From positions 1-7,519 of the forward strand of contig DEHG01000072.1 of the NCBI GenBank assembly GCA_002351795.1: a stretch of DNA of 7,519 nt, read 5' to 3'. The translations under genes and the position numbers were made by a program. The notes beneath the pieces were generated by a model, which worked only from the letters and a program-made list of their open reading frames with translations, ran no database searches and was not told the origin of the DNA. The DNA comes from Ruminococcaceae bacterium UBA2806 (GTDB taxonomy: Bacteria > Bacillota > Clostridia > Oscillospirales > Acutalibacteraceae). Positions 6,564-7,519 of the stretch are shown in pieces. Positions within the stretch are counted from its first letter, which is position 1. Every line of letters begins with the position of its first letter.

Positions 6564-6581
6564 GGGTCTTCCTCCATAGAA

Positions 6582-7298
6582 TCAGGTATATATCAATGCA
6601 AAAGTCGTATTATCTGTCGGCGCTGTACATTTCATTACCGCATTCCTTAAAGCATCGGCTGCCGAAAAAATATCATTTTCAGAATATATAATATCATATA
6701 TAATATCTTCCGTCAATGATTTATATAAGCCGTCCGTAGTTACAAGCAGTTTATCTCCTTTTTCAAGCAGAAAAGGTTTAAGGCTAAGATCAACTATATC
6801 CATCCCGCCCATTCCGATATAGCTTGCAAGATGTTCTGCACGATTCATCTCACGGCGGAAGGTATCCTCATCGATCAGACCCTTTTGCTTTCTCAGTTCA
6901 AGAACATATCCGTAATTATGATCTGTGGTGATCTGCTTTAATCTGCCATTTCTCATGATATATAGTCTGCTGTCACCGACCGAAAACCAATTAAGCTCCC
7001 CTGAGCAGATATGTACTGCTACAGCGGTAGTACCGCATCTTCCCCCGTATTTTTCATTTATTTCCGTATCTGCGCTTTCGGCTGCTTTTAAAATAAAATG
7101 CGGGAAATTGCCGGTATATTCTGTACGGAAAAGCTCCGTAAGCCTTTCTGCCGTGAATTGAGAGGATTCTTTTCCATGGGCGCTTCCGCCTATACCGTCG
7201 CATACAACGACAAACATCCCATTATCGGTCATGCATCCGCCGTAAGCGTCTTCCTGAACTTTTCGTGTTCCGATATATGACCTTATTTCATACATCAT
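6582..7298 (-). CDS. PP2C-family Ser/Thr protein phosphatase (PrpC/Stp type)
   Basis: Complete 238-aa protein, the usual size of a single-domain bacterial PP2C. All core motifs appear in order: QEDA with Glu16-Asp17, CDGIGG with Asp34-Gly35 (metal ligands), GTTAVAV at 89-95, VGDSRLY at 107-113, TTDG with Asp189, and DNTTFALI with Asp229-Asn230. No signal peptide or membrane segment is present, so it is cytosolic. By family it should dephosphorylate phospho-Ser/Thr on the kinase encoded downstream and on its substrates, as PrpC or Stp does for PrkC-type kinases; the pairing is inferred from the operon. Two ATGs are adjacent (7298 and 7295). AGAAGGTGATC, overlapping the upstream stop codon, is a good ribosome binding site for either. 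It is the second PP2C in a row, clearly diverged from the upstream one (TTDGLYK against CSDGFWE). Confidence 0.93.
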   Translation of the reverse strand: MMYEIRSYIGTRKVQEDAYGGCMTDNGMFVVVCDGIGGSAHGKESSQFTAERLTELFRTEYTGNFPHFILKAAESADTEINEKYGGRCGTTAVAVHICSGELNWFSVGDSRLYIMRNGRLKQITTDHNYGYVLELRKQKGLIDEDTFRREMNRAEHLASYIGMGGMDIVDLSLKPFLLEKGDKLLVTTDGLYKSLTEDIIYDIIYSENDIFSAADALRNAVMKCTAPTDNTTFALIYT

Positions 7299-7304
7299 AT
7301 CAGA

Positions 7305-7519
7305 TCACCTTCTAACGGTCACGGCAATTGCCGTATAGTTATCCATTGACTTTTCTTTGCTGTTTTTTCTGGCAAGTAATGCCATACTGTTAAGCCATTT
7401 TTTTACCGAACGGGATTCACTGAGAGTCTTTTCCATTTCTTTCTCGGTAACAGGTTCCCAGAAGCCGTCCGAACAAAGCAGAAAATAGTCACCCTCCGAA
7501 ATATCAAAGCCGGAGACAT
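7305..7519 (-). CDS. PP2C-family Ser/Thr protein phosphatase, C-terminal fragment (cut by window edge)
   Basis: Only the last 70 codons are visible; the frame stays open to the window edge, so the start and the N-terminal catalytic motifs lie outside. The visible part has the two C-terminal PP2C signatures: a GDYFLLCSDGFWE stretch (visible residues 9-21), whose Asp17 corresponds to the metal-binding Asp of the usual xSDG motif, and a final DNYTAIAV block (Asp59-Asn60) matching the DN metal-binding motif before the last beta strand. PP2C enzymes are Mg/Mn-dependent phosphatases that remove phosphate from Ser and Thr, normally in the cytoplasm. The stop codon lies 6 nt before the next gene, and that gene's ribosome binding site overlaps the end of this one, implying translational coupling. 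The family is clear from these two motifs; whether the N-terminal half carries an extra domain cannot be seen. Confidence 0.85.
   Translation of the reverse strand, partial: VSGFDISEGDYFLLCSDGFWEPVTEKEMEKTLSESRSVKKWLNSMALLARKNSKEKSMDNYTAIAVTVRR

Overview
The window is one strand-uniform gene cluster: every supported gene lies on the minus strand and is read from right to left. It encodes a membrane-anchored Ser/Thr phosphorylation module. The PASTA domains, strong GGAGG-type ribosome binding sites, short intergenic gaps, moderately AT-rich DNA and Ser/Glu/Lys-rich extracytoplasmic linkers suggest a Gram-positive Firmicute. A gut or rumen clostridium of the Ruminococcus/Oscillospiraceae type is my best guess, but this is inference and no marker gene is present.

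Layout in transcription order. (1) 7305-7519: C-terminal 70 residues of a PP2C-type phosphatase cut by the window edge. (2) 6582-7298: a second, complete PP2C phosphatase of 238 aa. (3) 5472-6563: a protein with an N-terminal zinc ribbon, a Pro/Ala-rich linker, two tandem zinc ribbons and a C-terminal, partly degenerate FHA domain. (4) 3448-5448: an apparently active transmembrane Ser/Thr kinase with an N-terminal zinc ribbon and an unassigned extracytoplasmic domain. (5) 663-3338: a paralogue of gene 4 whose kinase domain has lost every catalytic motif, followed by a membrane segment, six PASTA-like repeats and an Ig-like domain. (6) 170-655: a small two-helix membrane protein resembling DUF3592. 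A long hairpin at 85-131 probably ends the unit. Gaps between genes are 6, 18, 23, 109 and 7 nt, so the set looks like one operon whose promoter lies beyond the right edge. The 109-nt gap contains a conserved-looking stem-loop.

How the parts may work together (inference): the active kinase phosphorylates partners, the FHA protein acts as a zinc-ribbon adaptor or phospho-reader, and the two PP2Cs reverse the signal. The PASTA pseudokinase may supply the cell-wall sensing that in PrkC/PknB-type proteins belongs to the active kinase itself. Two proteins begin with a zinc ribbon in identical register (Cys 4, 7, 18, 21) and have the VAIK-lysine position at residue 74 in both, Lys in one and Asn in the other. 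This points to tandem duplication followed by division of labour between catalysis and sensing. The kinase/PP2C/FHA/zinc-ribbon combination recalls known kinase-phosphatase-FHA modules such as TerY-P triads, but I see no vWA gene in this window.
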